In this document: in pieces, positions 26,811 through 35,879 of the stretch
Layout of the letters: each line of letters opens with the position of its first letter
Numbering within the stretch: the stretch's first letter is position 1
NCBI RefSeq assembly: GCF_007997285.1
Contig: NZ_VORX01000002.1
Location: 1-64,000 of the forward strand
Length of the DNA: 64,000 bases
Source of the DNA: Gelidibacter salicanalis
GTDB lineage: Bacteria > Bacteroidota > Bacteroidia > Flavobacteriales > Flavobacteriaceae
Reading direction: 5' to 3'
The notes under the pieces: model-generated
Seen by the model: only the letters and a program-made list of their open reading frames with translations
Databases searched by the model: none
Told to the model about the DNA's origin: nothing
Position numbers and translations under genes: made by a program

Positions 26811-28442
26811 ATGTTTAAAATCTCTTATAAACTATTTCTATTTGTCGGAATTCTTGTAACCCTTGTCAATTGCGCCAATAGAGGTACACCTTCGGGAGGT
26901 GAGAAGGATACGCAGCCACCACAAATAGTACGGTCTTTACCAGAAAATTATACGACAAACTTTAAGGGCAACGAAATCAAGATTTATTTTGATGAATATA
27001 TCAAGATAAAAAATGTCCAAAAGCAGCTTATTATTTCTCCTCCAATGGATCCGCAGCCCGATGTCATGCCACTCGGGAGTGCGAGCAAATACATCAGCAT
27101 AAAAATTAATGACACCTTACAGGTCAACACCACTTATGCTTTTAATTTTGGGCAAAGCATCGTTGATAACAATGAAGAAAACCCATATTCCTATTACAAA
27201 TACGTTTTTTCGACTGGAAGTTATATCGACTCTCTTTCTGTAAAAGGAATTATTCTTGATGCGGAAAAGCGCGAACCGGAAAAATTTGTCACGGTCATGC
27301 TTTATGAAGTTGATTCTACCTACTCAGATTCCACAATTTTTAAGAAACAACCTAAATATGTAACCAATACTTTAGATAGTGTGAGCACCTTTAGTATTGA
27401 TAATATTAAAGCTGGCAAGTACCGAATAGTCGCTTTAAAAGATGAGAACAGTAATTATACCTACCAACAAAAATCGGACAAAATAGGGTTTTATGATCGT
27501 GAAATTACGGTGCCCTCAGATGACTTTTATGAATTAAAATTGTTTAAGGAAATTCCTGATTTTAGTTCAGAACGTCCGTTACAAGTGGCCAAGCAAAAAA
27601 TAGAATTCGGGTTTCGCGGCGATTATAAAAATACCACTATAGAAATGATGGGCGATAAGCCGGAAGGTTTTGAATATCGGATTCTTAAAGATGTTCAGAA
27701 AGATACGCTTTACTATTGGTATAAACCAAAGGTAGAAATGGATACAACGTATTTTGTGGTCAAAAATAAAACCTATACAGATACTTTAAAACATCGGTTT
27801 AGGGATTTAAAAATTGACTCTTTAAATATCAAGCCGTCTGCTGGCAATGCGGTCAGTTTTGATAGTGATTTTGCAATCGAGGCTAATGTGCCCCTTGAGC
27901 GGTTAGACGAAAGCAAAGTGACTATCATCGATAAAGATTCGGTGAATATTACCTTTACAACAGAATTTGATACGCTCCAAAATAGATTCCGATTTAAATT
28001 TAATAAAACAGAAGCTAATGTTTATAAAATTAGGCTGTTGCCTGAAGCTGTCACTGACTTTTTTGGAAAGGTCAATGATACCTTGCGGTATGAATTAAAA
28101 ACCAAGAAGTTCTCTGAGCTGTCGGATGTACGGGTATCGTTGATAGATGCGGTGTACCCGGTAATCGTGCAACTGACGGATGATAAAGGGAACGTCAAAT
28201 ACGAGCAGTATGCAGAGGAACCGCGCCCGTTTGATTTTAGACACATCAATCCCGGCAATTATTTTTTGAGAGTTGTTTATGATGCCAATGGCAATCGAAA
28301 ATGGGATACAGGAAGTTATCTCAAGAAAATACAACCAGAACGAGTTAGTTATTACTCAGAGCCTGTAGAGGCCAGAACCGGATGGGATACTGTATATACG
28401 TTTACGTTATTGAAAATTGATCCTGATCCGATAGAAAACTAA
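26811..28442 (+). CDS. Lipoprotein with bacterial Ig-like (Big_5) domain
   Basis: I use ATG 26811 (MFKISYKLFLF...) rather than an upstream TTG. The 543-residue product has a lipobox (VTLVNCANRG) directly followed by TPSGGEKDTQPPQIVRSLPENYTTNF and IYFDEYI, the Big_5 Ig-like fold common in Bacteroidota surface lipoproteins. The rest is beta-rich and ends with an FRHINPGNYFLRVVYDANGN segment resembling a carboxypeptidase-regulatory-like fold. It overlaps the convergent nitrilase gene by 41 nt. Function unknown. Confidence 0.85.
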   Translation: MFKISYKLFLFVGILVTLVNCANRGTPSGGEKDTQPPQIVRSLPENYTTNFKGNEIKIYFDEYIKIKNVQKQLIISPPMDPQPDVMPLGSASKYISIKINDTLQVNTTYAFNFGQSIVDNNEENPYSYYKYVFSTGSYIDSLSVKGIILDAEKREPEKFVTVMLYEVDSTYSDSTIFKKQPKYVTNTLDSVSTFSIDNIKAGKYRIVALKDENSNYTYQQKSDKIGFYDREITVPSDDFYELKLFKEIPDFSSERPLQVAKQKIEFGFRGDYKNTTIEMMGDKPEGFEYRILKDVQKDTLYYWYKPKVEMDTTYFVVKNKTYTDTLKHRFRDLKIDSLNIKPSAGNAVSFDSDFAIEANVPLERLDESKVTIIDKDSVNITFTTEFDTLQNRFRFKFNKTEANVYKIRLLPEAVTDFFGKVNDTLRYELKTKKFSELSDVRVSLIDAVYPVIVQLTDDKGNVKYEQYAEEPRPFDFRHINPGNYFLRVVYDANGNRKWDTGSYLKKIQPERVSYYSEPVEARTGWDTVYTFTLLKIDPDPIEN

Positions 28443-29181
28443 GTTTGCTTCTATGGGTGGCGATGTCTTTTTTATGTAACGCTACCACTTCAATAGCCAC
28501 TTCATTTTCGGGAATCTGGTCTAACCTGTTTCCTAACACGTCGTAAGCCACTGAATGACCTGAATAGTCGTTGTTATTAGCGTCCGTACCCACGCGGTTA
28601 ACACCCACGCAATAGGTCATGTTTTCAATAGCACGCGCTCTTAATAAGGTGTCCCACGCTGTAATGCGGGATGTTGGCCAGTTGGCCACATAAATTAAAA
28701 GGTCATAATGTTCTGCGTTTCGAGACCATACCGGAAATCTTAAATCGTAGCAAATTAACGGACAAATGTTCCATCCTTTAAATTTCACGATAAGTTTTTT
28801 ACTGCCTGCAGTATAGACTTTGTCTTCGCCGGCTAGGGTGAAGGTGTGGCGCTTGTCGTAATGCTCAATAGTGCCATTAGGATGGACAAACACCATGCGG
28901 TTGTAAAAATTTCCATCTTCCGTGATGACTAAACTACCGGTAATGGCAACTTGCTTTTTACTGGCTAGCGTTTTAAGCCAAAGGATGGTGTCGCCCAACA
29001 TGGTCTCTGCCACCCGAGCAGGATTCATCGTAAACCCAGATGTGAACATTTCAGGGAGCACCACAAGATCTACATTATCCGATAAGCCTTCAATTTTTTT
29101 TGTAAAATCACGGCGATTTTGTGCTGGGTTTTCCCACGCAAGCTCGGATTGAATTAAAGCAATATTTAAAACCTCAGCCAT
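28402..29181 (-). CDS. Carbon-nitrogen hydrolase, probable omega-amidase
   Basis: The 259-residue nitrilase-superfamily enzyme has the catalytic triad Glu44 (VVLPEMFTSGF), Lys110 (YDKRHTF) and Cys144 (PLICYDLRFP). The FTSGF and RHTF/LAGED context matches YafV-type omega-amidases, which hydrolyse alpha-ketoglutaramate or ketosuccinamate. A methionine aminotransferase gene lies 660 bp upstream on the same strand, the usual functional partner. Its end overlaps the convergent Ig-like gene by 41 nt, and its start shares one base with the end of the Lys-rich gene. Confidence 0.88.
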   Translation of the reverse strand: MAEVLNIALIQSELAWENPAQNRRDFTKKIEGLSDNVDLVVLPEMFTSGFTMNPARVAETMLGDTILWLKTLASKKQVAITGSLVITEDGNFYNRMVFVHPNGTIEHYDKRHTFTLAGEDKVYTAGSKKLIVKFKGWNICPLICYDLRFPVWSRNAEHYDLLIYVANWPTSRITAWDTLLRARAIENMTYCVGVNRVGTDANNNDYSGHSVAYDVLGNRLDQIPENEVAIEVVALHKKDIATHRSKLSFLSDQDQFSIT

Positions 29182-29627
29182 TAGGTGCGCTTAAGATTTC
29201 TGGTAGCTTTCTCTAAGGTTTTAGTGTACCCGTCAAGCTTTTTAATCCATTTCACGTCGGCATTTGGAGAAAGTTTTCCTGCTGCCTTAAGCTTTTCATA
29301 TTTCGCTTTGTTTTGGTCCAATCTTTTCTTGGCCTTATTAAATCTACTTTGGGCTTTTTGCTTCTCTTTTAATTGCTTCTGAGCTTTTTTATGGGATTTT
29401 TCCAGACGTTTCTGAGCTTTCTCGGCACGTTTGGCGTCTCTGGTTTGAGTCTTTAAAGTTTTAAAGATTTGGTCTTTTTCAGTTTTAAGCAACGACGTTG
29501 TAATTTCTTCGCCATCCATAAAAATTGCTTTTCCCTTAACTTCATAAACCTTACCGTTACTGATGACTTGCTGGGCATTCATGAAAGATCCCAAGCTTAA
29601 AAACAATACAATTATCCAAATTTTCAT
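29181..29627 (-). CDS. Secreted Lys-rich coiled-coil protein, unknown function
   Basis: The 148-residue product begins with a signal peptide (IWIIVLFLSLGSFMNAQQ), has a short segment VISNGKVYEVKGKAIFMDGEEI, and then a strongly basic helix of Lys/Arg/Gln/Ala (about residues 60-135) likely to form a coiled coil. The stop overlaps the omega-amidase start by one base. No family recognised. A periplasmic location is inferred from the signal peptide. Confidence 0.72.
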   Translation of the reverse strand: MKIWIIVLFLSLGSFMNAQQVISNGKVYEVKGKAIFMDGEEITTSLLKTEKDQIFKTLKTQTRDAKRAEKAQKRLEKSHKKAQKQLKEKQKAQSRFNKAKKRLDQNKAKYEKLKAAGKLSPNADVKWIKKLDGYTKTLEKATRNLKRT

Positions 29628-29844
29628 AATACAAGATTTAGGTTATTATAAATCACATCAATCGTCAAAAAAATCATCCTTTGTATGCAATTTATATCCT
29701 TGTAAAAATAGCAAATTTTAAGGTCAATTTCGAATTTTTAGCAAGTCAATGTCCAGTAGTACACAGAGCTGTGTTTTTTGTTTACAAAACCATGAAACTT
29801 CGTTTTATTAGGTGGTTAAAGGGGTTATATATATAGTGCAAAAG

Positions 29845-30987
29845 TCAGATTTTATTTAGGATATCCGCAGCTTGTTTTAAAGTGTCATCCGTTTTTGCCA
29901 AACAGAATCGCAGAACTTTATTATCCAAATGATGTGTGTTGAACACAGATAATGGAATAGAGGCGATTTTGTGTTCTTTGGTGAGTCGTTTTGCAAAGTC
30001 GAGATCATTTTCAGAAGTTATGGCCGAGTAATCCAAAACCTGAAAATAGGTGCCTTGAGCAGGCGTGAATTTAAATCGTGACGTTTCAATTAGGCTTAAA
30101 AATAAATCGCGCTTTTTTTGATAAAAAGAGGAAAGTCCGAGATAATGATCAGGCTCTTTTAGGTATTCGGCCAAGGCCTTTTGGATGGGATGATTCACAC
30201 AAAACACATTAAACTGATGCACTTTTTGAAATTCGGCCATCAAGGCTTTCGGAGCACAGCAATAGCCCATTTTCCAACCTGTGTTATGAAATGTTTTTCC
30301 AAAAGAGGCTACCACGAAACTTCTTGCTTTTAGGTCGGGGTATAAGCAAGCACTTTGGTGCTGTTCACCATCAAAAATGATATGTTCATATACCTCATCA
30401 CTTAACAAAATAATAGATGTACCTCTGAGCAAATCCTCTAATGTAGACATGTCTTCTTTAGAAAATACGGTGCCGCTAGGATTTTGCGGGGTATTAATGA
30501 TAATCATTTTTGTTTTATAGGTGATGATTCTTTTTACCTCATCCCAATTTACTTTATAAGTTGGCGCTTCCAATTGTACGGAGATGACTTTACCACCGTT
30601 GAGCTCTACAGCTGGTTCATAACAATCATAAGCCGGTCTGAAAATTATCACTTCATCATCTTGCTTTATAAAAGCGGAGATGATGGTAAAAATAGCTTGG
30701 GTGGCGCCGGCGGTTACGGTAATTTCTGATTCTGGATGATAGGAGGTATTGTAGAGCTGCTCAAATTTATGGGCAATGGCCACTCGCAGCTCCATAATTC
30801 CGGCCATGGGGGCATATTGATTGTGGCCTGAATTCATGGCGCTATTCACCAAATCAATGAGCTTTTGATCACTCTCAAAATTTGGAAATCCTTGTGATAA
30901 ATTCAAAGCGTGCTGGTCTTGGGCTAAGCTACTCATGACAGAAAATATTGTAGGACCCACATCTGGGAGTTTGGAGCGGTGTTGCAT
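29845..30987 (-). CDS. Methionine aminotransferase (YbdL-like, PLP-dependent)
   Basis: The 380-residue fold-type I aminotransferase has SQGFPNFESD, NTPQNPSGTVF, LLSDEVYEHIIFDG and the PLP-binding Lys231 in SFGKTFHNTGWKMGY. These match YbdL/glutamine transaminase K-type enzymes, which transaminate methionine (or KMTB with glutamine as donor). With the nearby omega-amidase it would form a methionine-salvage couple: the transaminase makes alpha-ketoglutaramate, which the amidase removes. Substrate is inferred from family and context; kynurenine aminotransferase-like activity is also possible. Confidence 0.88.
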   Translation of the reverse strand: MQHRSKLPDVGPTIFSVMSSLAQDQHALNLSQGFPNFESDQKLIDLVNSAMNSGHNQYAPMAGIMELRVAIAHKFEQLYNTSYHPESEITVTAGATQAIFTIISAFIKQDDEVIIFRPAYDCYEPAVELNGGKVISVQLEAPTYKVNWDEVKRIITYKTKMIIINTPQNPSGTVFSKEDMSTLEDLLRGTSIILLSDEVYEHIIFDGEQHQSACLYPDLKARSFVVASFGKTFHNTGWKMGYCCAPKALMAEFQKVHQFNVFCVNHPIQKALAEYLKEPDHYLGLSSFYQKKRDLFLSLIETSRFKFTPAQGTYFQVLDYSAITSENDLDFAKRLTKEHKIASIPLSVFNTHHLDNKVLRFCLAKTDDTLKQAADILNKI

Positions 30988-31121
30988 TTTGGTATGATTT
31001 TGAAATAAGGAGATAATATAAACAAAAAAACTTACAATCAGGAGGACGATCTGTTAGCGGTTGAATTTGGAGGTAAGCAGCAATTCATGTGTAAATAGTT
31101 TAATTTTAGTAGCGTCTTGCT

Positions 31122-31129
31122 TATATTTG
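31122..31129 (+). promoter_or_regulatory. Possible -7 element of the S46 peptidase gene
   Basis: TATATTTG matches the -7 consensus 27 nt ahead of the ATG; no good -33 TTG is seen at 17-23 bp. Confidence 0.4.
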
Positions 31130-31155
31130 GCTTCTTTTAAAAACCATTGTGAGAT

Positions 31156-33285
31156 ATGAAACTTTTTAAATTTTTAGTTCTTTTTATTACCCTTCAAGTT
31201 TCTGCCCAACAAGGAGGAATGTGGATTCCGTCCTTACTTCAAGGCATGAATGAAACTGAAATGCAAAGTCTAGGCAGTAAATTGTCAGCAAAAGACATTT
31301 ATGATGTCAATAATTCTAGTTTAAAAGATGCGATTGGGCATTTTAATGGCGGGTGTACCAGTGAGGTTATTTCGCCAAAAGGTCTGATTTTGACCAACCA
31401 TCACTGTGGTTTCGGTCAAATCCAATCACATTCATCTTTAGAGAATGACTATCTAAAAAACGGATTTTGGGCAAAAACACTCAGTGAAGAATTGCCTAAT
31501 GAAGGCTTATATGTTGAGTTTATTGTCAGAATAGAAGACGTGACCAAACAAGTTTTAGAAGGGGTTACTGCGGAGATGTCAGACAGAGAGCAACAATCAA
31601 AAAGAGGCAGCAATAGCACTGCAATTGAAAAGGCAGCGAAAAAGGAAGCTTGGCAAGACACTAAAATAAAGGCGTTTTACAAAGGCAATCAATACTTCCT
31701 TTTTGTTACTGAACGTTATGAAGATGTCAGATTGGTAGGTACACCACCGTCAAGTATTGGAAAATTTGGATCTGATACTGACAATTGGGTATGGCCGCGT
31801 CATACCGGCGATTTCTCAATGTTTAGAATCTATGCTGACAAAAACAATCGTCCTGCAAAATATTCGAAAGATAACGTACCGTTTACACCAAAACACTTCT
31901 TGCCAGTTTCTTTAGACGGCATCAGTGAAGATGATTTCACCATGGTATTCGGATTTCCAGGAACTACGGACGAATATTTGCCTGCCGTTGCCGTGGCGCA
32001 AATTGTAGAAAAAATCAATCCTAATACCATTGCCATCAGAGAAGCTGCGTTAAAGGTAATTGATGCCAATATGAAAGCGGATGACCAAATCAGAATTCAG
32101 TATGCTTCTAAACAAGCACGAATTGCAAATGCTTGGAAGAAATGGATTGGTGAAAATTTAGGAATTGAAAAAAGTGGCGCCATTGCGATTAAAAAAGCGC
32201 AAGAAGCGGAATTCACAAAGCAATTAAAGGCGAAAGGACTTGAAAGTAAATACGGAACTGTTTTACCAGAACTTGAGCGTTTATATAACGAGATTGAAGA
32301 GGTTACTGTGAAGCGTCGCAGTTTTATTGAAGTCTTTTTAAGAACCAATGAGTTGACGCCAGTGTTATTTAATCTAGCACAACTAGAGGCTGCAGCGGCC
32401 AATGGCGAAGAGACGTTCGAAAAACAAAGAGATGCCAATGTTGGACGTTTGAAAGGTATCTATAAAGATTACAATGCTACTGTAGATAGAGGTGTTTTTG
32501 AAGCAGTCATGCCTTTGTATACGGTTAATGTGGATGCTACTATTTATGATAGAACAGCCTTTACCAATTTAGATAGTGCTTTGAAGGTGTTGGAAGGGAC
32601 ATCTACAGAGGTGTTAGAAAAATTGAATAACGATGCGGCTTTTCAATACTTAAAACCTTTTATTATGGAATTTTACACGGTGATAGAACCAAAATTCCAA
32701 GAGCTCAACCCACAAATCAATGCACTTGAGCAACAGTATATGACGGCATTAATGGAAGTGTTGCCAGAGCAGCGTTATTTCCCAGATGCTAACGGAACTT
32801 TACGCGTTACCTACGGAAAGGTTAAAGGCTATGAGCCTAGAGATGCGGTATATTATGAGCCTGTAACCTATTTAGATGGCGTTATGGAGAAATATGTTCC
32901 TGGCGATTATGAGTTTGATGTGCCTGAAAAATTACAGCAATTATATGCAGATAAAGATTTCGGTCAGTATGCAGATGCTACAGGGAAAGTACCAGTAAAC
33001 TTTATAGGCACGAACCACACCACAGGAGGTAATTCTGGAAGTCCAGCTATTGATGCCCATGGCAACTTGGTCGGATTAAATTTTGACCGCGTTTGGGAAG
33101 GTACGATGAGTGATATTTATTACGATCCAGAAATTTGTAGAAACATTATGGTCGATTTACGCTATGTGTTGTTTATCGTTGATAAATATGCTGGTGCGAC
33201 ACATTTAATTGACGAAATGACTTTGGTGCATCCAAAGACCAATCGAAAGGCTAGCAACAGTAAAAAAGCTAAGAAGAGCAACTAA
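31156..33285 (+). CDS. S46-family dipeptidyl-peptidase, DPP11-like
   Basis: The 709-residue exported protein (signal LFKFLVLFITLQVSAQQ) is a chymotrypsin-fold S46 peptidase. The His of the triad is in ILTNHHCGFG (His82/83) and the nucleophile is Ser627 in TTGGNSGSPAID. Arg645, in GLNFDRVWEG, is 18 residues after the Ser, the spacing of Porphyromonas gingivalis DPP11 Ser655/Arg673. That Arg gives Asp/Glu preference at P1, where DPP7 has Gly. It releases dipeptides from peptides in the periplasm. It ends with a Lys/Ser-rich tail and a strong terminator. Confidence 0.93.
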   Translation: MKLFKFLVLFITLQVSAQQGGMWIPSLLQGMNETEMQSLGSKLSAKDIYDVNNSSLKDAIGHFNGGCTSEVISPKGLILTNHHCGFGQIQSHSSLENDYLKNGFWAKTLSEELPNEGLYVEFIVRIEDVTKQVLEGVTAEMSDREQQSKRGSNSTAIEKAAKKEAWQDTKIKAFYKGNQYFLFVTERYEDVRLVGTPPSSIGKFGSDTDNWVWPRHTGDFSMFRIYADKNNRPAKYSKDNVPFTPKHFLPVSLDGISEDDFTMVFGFPGTTDEYLPAVAVAQIVEKINPNTIAIREAALKVIDANMKADDQIRIQYASKQARIANAWKKWIGENLGIEKSGAIAIKKAQEAEFTKQLKAKGLESKYGTVLPELERLYNEIEEVTVKRRSFIEVFLRTNELTPVLFNLAQLEAAAANGEETFEKQRDANVGRLKGIYKDYNATVDRGVFEAVMPLYTVNVDATIYDRTAFTNLDSALKVLEGTSTEVLEKLNNDAAFQYLKPFIMEFYTVIEPKFQELNPQINALEQQYMTALMEVLPEQRYFPDANGTLRVTYGKVKGYEPRDAVYYEPVTYLDGVMEKYVPGDYEFDVPEKLQQLYADKDFGQYADATGKVPVNFIGTNHTTGGNSGSPAIDAHGNLVGLNFDRVWEGTMSDIYYDPEICRNIMVDLRYVLFIVDKYAGATHLIDEMTLVHPKTNRKASNSKKAKKSN

Positions 33286-33306
33286 ATTATGTTCTTAAAT
33301 TAGGAG

Positions 33307-33340
33307 AAGCCCTTTCATTTTTTTGAAAGGGCTTTTTTTG
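33307..33340 (+). terminator. Terminator of the S46 peptidase gene
   Basis: AAGCCCTTTCA (33307-33317) pairs perfectly with TGAAAGGGCTT (33324-33334), six-T loop, followed by a T run. The repeat array starts immediately after. Confidence 0.9.
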
Positions 33341-33342
33341 TT

Positions 33343-34540
33343 GTCAGTTTGAGTGTGCTGAAAGCTTTGGGAATGTTTTTTTGATTGAGAATGATTATGT
33401 TGAAGCTTTCAGGATGTATCGAGAACATTTCACTAATCCATATTAGGTTTTTGCACGCTTCTCGATACTATTTTCAATCACTGCCGTGCTTGAAAATCAC
33501 TCGTAGTGACAGTGAATAACGATTGTCAGTTCGAGTGTCCTGAAAGCTTTTGGGGATTTTTTTGTTTGAGAATGATTAAGTTGAAGCTTTCAGGATGTAT
33601 CGAGAACCTTCGCTAATACCTATTGGGATTTTGCACGCTTCTCGATACTATTTTCAATCACTGCCGTGCTTGAAAATCACTCGAAGTGACAGTGAATAAC
33701 GTTTGTCAGTTCGAGTGTCCTGAAAGCTTTTGGGGATTTTTTTGTTTGAGAATAATTAAGTTGAAGCTTTCAGGATGTATCGAGAACCTTTCGCTAATAC
33801 ATATTGAGTTTTTGCACGCTTCTCGATACTATTTCCAATCACTGCCTTGCTTGACAATCACTCGAAGTGACAGTGAATAACGTTTGTCAGTTCGAGTGTC
33901 CTGAAAGCTTTTGGGGATTTTTTTGTTTCAGAATGATTATGTTAAAGCTTTCAGGATGTATCGAGAACCTTTCGCTAATACATATTGAGTTTTTAACACG
34001 CTTCTCGATACTATTTCCAATCACTACCGTGCTTGAAAATCACTCGAAGTGACAGTGAATAACGTTTGTCAGTTCGAGTGTCCTGAAAGCTTGGAGAATG
34101 GTTTTTTGATTGAGAACGATTATGTTGAAGCTTTCAGGATATATCGAGAACCTTTCGCTAATACATATGTTTTTGCACGCTTCTCAATACTATTTTTAAT
34201 CACTACCGTGCTTGAAAATCACTCGTAGTGACAGTGAATAACGATTGTCAGTTCGAGTGTCCTGAAAGCTTTTGGGGATTTTTTTGTTTCAGAATGATTA
34301 TGTTAAAGCTTTCAGGATGTATCGAGAACCTTCGATAATACCTATTGGGATTTTGCACGCTTCTCGATACTATTTTCAATCACTGCCGTGCTTGAAAATC
34401 ACTCGAAGTGACAGTGAATAACGTTTGTCAGTTCGAGTGTCCTGAAAGCTTTTATGAACTGTTTTTGTTTCAGAATGATTATGTTAAAGCTTTCAGGATG
34501 TATCGAGAACCTTTAGAATTTCCAAAGTAACTCAAAGCAT
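33343..34540. repeat. Twin-hairpin repeat array, segment 1 (units 1-7)
   Basis: About 180-bp units start at 33343, 33525, 33705, 33886, 34068, 34247 and 34427. Element A (plus sense) is GTCAGTTCGAGTG, then a 12-bp inverted repeat TCCTGAAAGCTT/AAGCTTTCAGGA around a roughly 33-nt loop, then TGTATCGAGAAC. After a spacer of about 30 nt comes element B in the opposite sense: GCTTCTCGATAC, stem ATTTTCAA/TTGAAAAT around TCACTGCCGTGC, then CACTCGAAGTGACA. In the seventh unit the A-B spacer is replaced by a GIY-YIG gene. The first unit is the most diverged. There is no protein gene in this stretch. Confidence 0.93.
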
Positions 34541-34548
34541 TATGAGTT

Positions 34549-34839
34549 TTATTTGAATTTCTTCTTAGCCAGATTAGGCAACTTCTCAAATTCATTATTG
34601 ATCAAAGCTTCTTTTTTAGCCTTTGACCATTTTTTGATTTGCTTTTCAATCATAATTGCTTGATTTGGATCTACAAATTCTTGGTAAAATTCAAGTAGTA
34701 AGGGTCTTCGATTGTATGTATAGCTTTCTTTATACTTGCCCGATTGATGCTCCATAAACCGTTGCTCAAGATTTGACGTAAAACCAGTGTAATAGGTTTC
34801 ATCAGAGCATTTGAGAATATAGACATAATAAAATTTCAT
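34549..34839 (-). CDS. GIY-YIG nuclease-family protein, copy 1 (inside repeat unit 7)
   Basis: I start the gene at ATG 34839 (MKFYYVYILKCSDETYYTG, 96 residues); the frame extends 11 codons upstream, but that part is read from element B of the repeat. The GIY-YIG core is visible as YVYIL and YYTGF, Arg in LEQRFMEHQSGK, the catalytic Glu in MIEKQIKKWSKAKK, and a Lys-rich tail, as in the single-domain UPF0213/YhbQ-type family. It is bounded exactly by element A (left) and B (right) of one unit. A role in copying or moving the repeats is inference. Confidence 0.88.
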   Translation of the reverse strand: MKFYYVYILKCSDETYYTGFTSNLEQRFMEHQSGKYKESYTYNRRPLLLEFYQEFVDPNQAIMIEKQIKKWSKAKKEALINNEFEKLPNLAKKKFK

Positions 34840-34843
34840 ACTT

Positions 34844-35576
34844 AAATATACGCTTCTCGATACTATTTCCAATCACTACCGTGCTTGACAATCACTCGAA
34901 GTGACAGTGAATAACGTTTGTCAGTTCGAGTGTCCAGAAAGCTTGGAGAATGGTTTTTTGATTGAGAACGATTATGTTGAAGCTTTCAGGATATATCGAG
35001 AACCTTTCGCTAATACATATTGAGTTTTTGCACGCTTCTCGATACTATTTTCAATCACTGCCGTGCTTGACAATCACTCGAAGTGACAGTGAATAACGTT
35101 TGTCAGTTCGAGTGTCCTGAAAGCTTTTATGAATTGTTTTTGTTTTAGAATGATTATGTTGAAGCTTTCAGGATGTATCGAGAACCTTCGCTAATACCTA
35201 TTGAGTTTTTGCACGCTTCTCGATACTATTTTCAATCACTACTGTGCTTGAAAATCACTCGAAGTGACAGTGAATAACGTTTGTCAGTTCGAGTGTCCTG
35301 AAAGCTTTTGGGGATTTTTTTGTTTCAGAATGATTATGTTAAAGCTTTCAGGATGTATCGAGAACCTTCGATAATACCTATTGGGATTTTGCACGCTTCT
35401 CGATACTATTTTCAATCACTGCCGTGCTTGAAAATCACTCGAAGTGACAGTGAATAACGTTTGTCAGTTCGAGTGTCCTGAAAGCTTTTATGAACTGTTT
35501 TTGTTTCAGAATGATTATGTTAAAGCTTTCAGGATGTATCGAGAACCTTTAGAATTTCCAAAGTAACTCAAAGCAT
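34844..35576. repeat. Twin-hairpin repeat array, segment 2 (units 7-11)
   Basis: This segment starts with element B of unit 7 and holds A elements at 34920, 35102, 35283 and 35463. The A element at 34920 has TCCAGAAAGCTT, which breaks two stem pairs. Bases 35280-35924 repeat 34244-34888 without a visible difference, so two units and the GIY-YIG gene were copied together. There is no other gene in this stretch. Confidence 0.92.
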
Positions 35577-35584
35577 TATGAGTT

Positions 35585-35875
35585 TTATTTGAATTTCTTC
35601 TTAGCCAGATTAGGCAACTTCTCAAATTCATTATTGATCAAAGCTTCTTTTTTAGCCTTTGACCATTTTTTGATTTGCTTTTCAATCATAATTGCTTGAT
35701 TTGGATCTACAAATTCTTGGTAAAATTCAAGTAGTAAGGGTCTTCGATTGTATGTATAGCTTTCTTTATACTTGCCCGATTGATGCTCCATAAACCGTTG
35801 CTCAAGATTTGACGTAAAACCAGTGTAATAGGTTTCATCAGAGCATTTGAGAATATAGACATAATAAAATTTCAT
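35585..35875 (-). CDS. GIY-YIG nuclease-family protein, copy 2 (inside repeat unit 11)
   Basis: The protein is identical to the copy at 34549-34839 and also shows no nucleotide difference, with the same flanks (element A ending GTATCGAGAACC on the left, element B on the right). The same start choice applies (ATG 35875, 96 residues, YVYIL / YYTGF / MIEKQ motifs). Identity at silent sites points to a recent duplication or gene conversion. It need not be functionally distinct from copy 1. Confidence 0.88.
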   Translation of the reverse strand: MKFYYVYILKCSDETYYTGFTSNLEQRFMEHQSGKYKESYTYNRRPLLLEFYQEFVDPNQAIMIEKQIKKWSKAKKEALINNEFEKLPNLAKKKFK

Positions 35876-35879
35876 ACTT

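Noticed and set aside
33686-34052. Two short similar ORFs (about 60-64 codons) on the plus strand
   Set aside because: They are read from repeat units, differ only as the repeats do, and have no start context or known motif.
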